DNA from: Candidatus Binatia bacterium | GTDB lineage: Bacteria > Desulfobacterota > Binatia > HRBIN30 | Assembly (NCBI GenBank): GCA_023150935.1 | Contig: JAKLJW010000048.1 | Location: 1-33,770 of the forward strand | DNA length: 33,770 nt | Direction of reading: 5' to 3' | Part shown: positions 32,501 through 33,770 of the stretch, piece by piece | Layout of the letters: the number at the start of each line of letters is the position of its first letter | Position numbering within the stretch: the first letter of the stretch is position 1 | Notes under the pieces: generated by a model | Seen by the model: the letters and a program-made list of their open reading frames with translations, nothing else | What the model was told of the DNA's origin: nothing | Databases searched by the model: none | Translations under genes and position numbers: made by a program

Positions 32501-32590
32501 AACGGCGAGCCGGTGGGGACACCGTGCGGGCTGAAGATGCCTGGCGTCGAAACCCGGGGAGGGGCGAGGCTACCGCCGATGGCTTGCCTC

Positions 32591-32626
32591 GATTCCGATT
32601 CCGATAGCGACCCCGACACCGACCCG
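32591..32626. repeat. Degenerate hexanucleotide repeat, six GANNNN units
   Basis: The units run GATTCC, GATTCC, GATAGC, GACCCC, GACACC, GACCCG. The array lies 13 nt before the 8-bp microsatellite. Confidence 0.6.
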
Positions 32627-32639
32627 ACGCAAGCCCCCC

Positions 32640-32711
32640 AAGACCTCAAGACCCCAAGACCCCAAGACCCCAAGACCTCAAGACCCCAAGACCCCAAGAC
32701 CCCAAGACCTG
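32640..32711. repeat. 8-bp microsatellite AAGACCCC, nine units
   Basis: There are nine head-to-tail units of AAGACCCC or AAGACCTC. The CT variant recurs every fourth unit, giving a 32-bp higher-order period (one CT unit plus three CC units, twice, then a final AAGACCTG). The array is intergenic, between the PIN gene and the tamB leader ORF. Confidence 0.92.
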
Positions 32712-32866
32712 TTTCCTGGCGGCTCCCTTTCCACCCGGAAAATGCGCGCCCAGCGACCAATTCCAGGCCACGTTCGGGACCGAAGTACAGAGATTCCAGC
32801 GGAGTGCGGAGGTCAGACCACGGCAACCCCTTCGCACGTTGGCGATCGCGATCTGCACGCGGGTGC

Positions 32867-33283
32867 TCACGGCGGCTGCACCACCTTCAGCCGCGGGAAG
32901 TAGCGGCGCAAATACCCCCGGTCGACCGCGGCAATGCCATCAGCCTGCTTCTCGGCGCGAGCACCGACCGGGAAATCCGGCAGCGGGTGTTCGCGCGGCC
33001 CGCCTTCCCGACGATAGGCGCGAACGATACGCCCCGCACGTCGCGCCGCCTCGATCGACGTCGGACTGAACACGATTCCCAGCGCCGTCAGGCAATCGTG
33101 AAACGTGCGGTCATCGAGCAGCAATGCGTAGAACTCGGCCGCGACGACATCGCAAATGACCACATCTCCGGCGCGCCGCGCTTGCACCGGGACGTCCAAC
33201 CATTCCGTCGCCTCGGCTTCGCCCGTGGCGATGGCGATGAGCACCGAGGTGTCGACCGCGATACTCACGAGCGCCGCCGGCAA
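32867..33283 (-). CDS. VapC-like PIN-domain ribonuclease toxin
   Basis: This 138-residue PIN protein has the four acidic residues expected for metal binding: Asp11 in VDTSVLIAI, Glu50 in CDVVAAEF, Asp103 in PDFPVGARAE and Asp121 in AAVDRGYLRRYFP. The last two segments are characteristic of VapC toxins that cut tRNA or rRNA. A GTG five codons after the ATG is an alternative start. A VapB antitoxin would be expected just upstream on the minus strand (33284-33540), but the frames there are arginine-rich and unlike VapB or AbrB-type antitoxins. It may be orphan, or its partner is divergent. Confidence 0.82.
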   Translation of the reverse strand: MPAALVSIAVDTSVLIAIATGEAEATEWLDVPVQARRAGDVVICDVVAAEFYALLLDDRTFHDCLTALGIVFSPTSIEAARRAGRIVRAYRREGGPREHPLPDFPVGARAEKQADGIAAVDRGYLRRYFPRLKVVQPP

Positions 33284-33770
33284 GACATGGCGTTACCTAA
33301 TTCCTATACTTCTCGGTCTTCCACGCCCCCCCCGGGGTCCGCGTCCTCACCCGGAGGACGGCGCCGAGGGCCCCGCAACCCCGGCGCCGATCGACCCGGC
33401 GGCTCTGTCGTAACGCCGAGTACGTGGATCTCGGGGCTTCCCCATGATGCGACGACGGTTCGTAACGGCGCTGAATCAGACCGCCGCCGCGCCCGGTTGC
33501 CGATTGCGAACGCGCGTGCACGGTTGCGGGGCACGCAGGTGTCTCGTCAGTTCCCAGCGAGAGAATGCGGGAGCGTAGCGCGCCGGTTTTGCGGTCGAAA
33601 ACGAAGCCATGGACGAGAAATCGGCCCGCTCCGGTGACCGAATGCCAGCGATTACCGCGGGTTGTCGTGGTGCGACCCGCTTGAATGTTTAACGCACTCC
33701 ACCTGCGGGCGCCGCCGAGCCGGCCTCTTCGCCGTACTCGTACTCGTTCACGTACTCGTACACGGCCACT
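33284..33770. other. Right-end stretch without a supported gene
   Basis: No convincing coding region is seen here. Short arginine-rich frames on the minus strand do not resemble known antitoxins. A small minus-strand segment (about 33570-33620) reads FLVHGFVFDRKTGAL, reminiscent of the C-terminus of beta-carbonic anhydrases, but no intact gene surrounds it. Confidence 0.5.
33733..33762. repeat. Hexanucleotide repeat CGTACT, five units
   Basis: The units are CGTACT, CGTACT, CGTTCA, CGTACT, CGTACA, at the extreme right of the window. This is simple-sequence DNA with no gene assigned. Confidence 0.65.

Larger units (their letters stand above)
32501..32866. other. Gene-free stretch with simple repeats
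   Basis: No convincing gene is seen between the hairpin and the PIN-domain gene. The stretch holds two simple repeat arrays (32591-32626 and 32640-32711). The open frames across it, including a 114-codon minus-strand frame rich in LGSWGL repeats, are products of the microsatellite. Confidence 0.6.

Noticed and set aside
32482..32826. A minus-strand frame with LGSWGLGVLRSWG repeats
   Set aside because: It is the translation of the 8-bp microsatellite and does not behave like a protein gene.
33560..33700. A minus-strand segment resembling the C-terminus of a beta-carbonic anhydrase (FLVHGFVFDRKTGAL)
   Set aside because: Only about 15 residues look similar, upstream frames do not continue the family pattern, and no start or active-site cysteines are present. 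At best it is a tiny remnant.
1..33770. CRISPR arrays, rRNA or tRNA genes, full insertion sequences
   Set aside because: I saw no regular spacer-separated repeats, no rRNA or tRNA signature and no transposase-like frame; only short tandem repeats and one MITE-like block were found.

Overview
This window is high-GC DNA with strongly GC-rich third codon positions, so most open frames antisense to real genes are shadows. The BamA-superfamily barrel, TamB, Lgt and a TlpA-type thioredoxin point to a diderm (Gram-negative) bacterium. The gene mix would suit an uncultured high-GC lineage near Desulfobacterota, Myxococcota or Binatota, but that placement is inference. No rRNA, tRNA, CRISPR array or complete transposase was recognised.

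Positions 1-18651 form an accessory, biosynthesis-like region dominated by radical SAM (rSAM) enzymes. Five intact genes carry six rSAM domains: 2101-3816 (-), 4126-5142 (+), 5163-7094 (-, two complete rSAM domains in one chain), 7384-9576 (+, N-terminal domains including an HxsD-like stretch, then rSAM, then a 2Fe-2S ferredoxin) and 15592-17340 (+, HemN-like). Among them are a small cofactor-subunit-like protein, a GMC flavin oxidoreductase fused to an SDR/epimerase, a separate SDR epimerase, two polytopic GT-C-like membrane proteins and a GT-B-like glycosyltransferase. The likely transcription units are rSAM then GT-C (3816 to 408, minus); rSAM-ferredoxin, small subunit, GMC-SDR, SDR (7384 to 13828, plus); and HemN-like then GT (15592 to 18651, plus). 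Together they look like a pathway that builds and glycosylates a product through radical and redox chemistry. The product is not identifiable from sequence. Two short ORFs (3969-4136 and 7272-7367) sit directly upstream of rSAM genes; one contains a degenerate rSAM cysteine motif.

Positions 18685-32439 are mostly conserved envelope and transport genes: a minus-strand TauE/SafE permease, DUF1634 and DUF4760-like set; a VOC protein; a 231-bp MITE-like element; an lgt-thioredoxin-HExxH metallopeptidase operon with 4-nt overlaps; a CBS/CorC-domain membrane protein; and a minus-strand tamB plus seven-POTRA Omp85 operon. That last operon is preceded by a 46-codon ORF with a strong ribosome binding site and a compound hairpin. 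The right end (32440-33770) has simple tandem repeats and a PIN-domain (VapC-like) toxin without a recognisable antitoxin. A broken VapC fragment lies at the extreme left.
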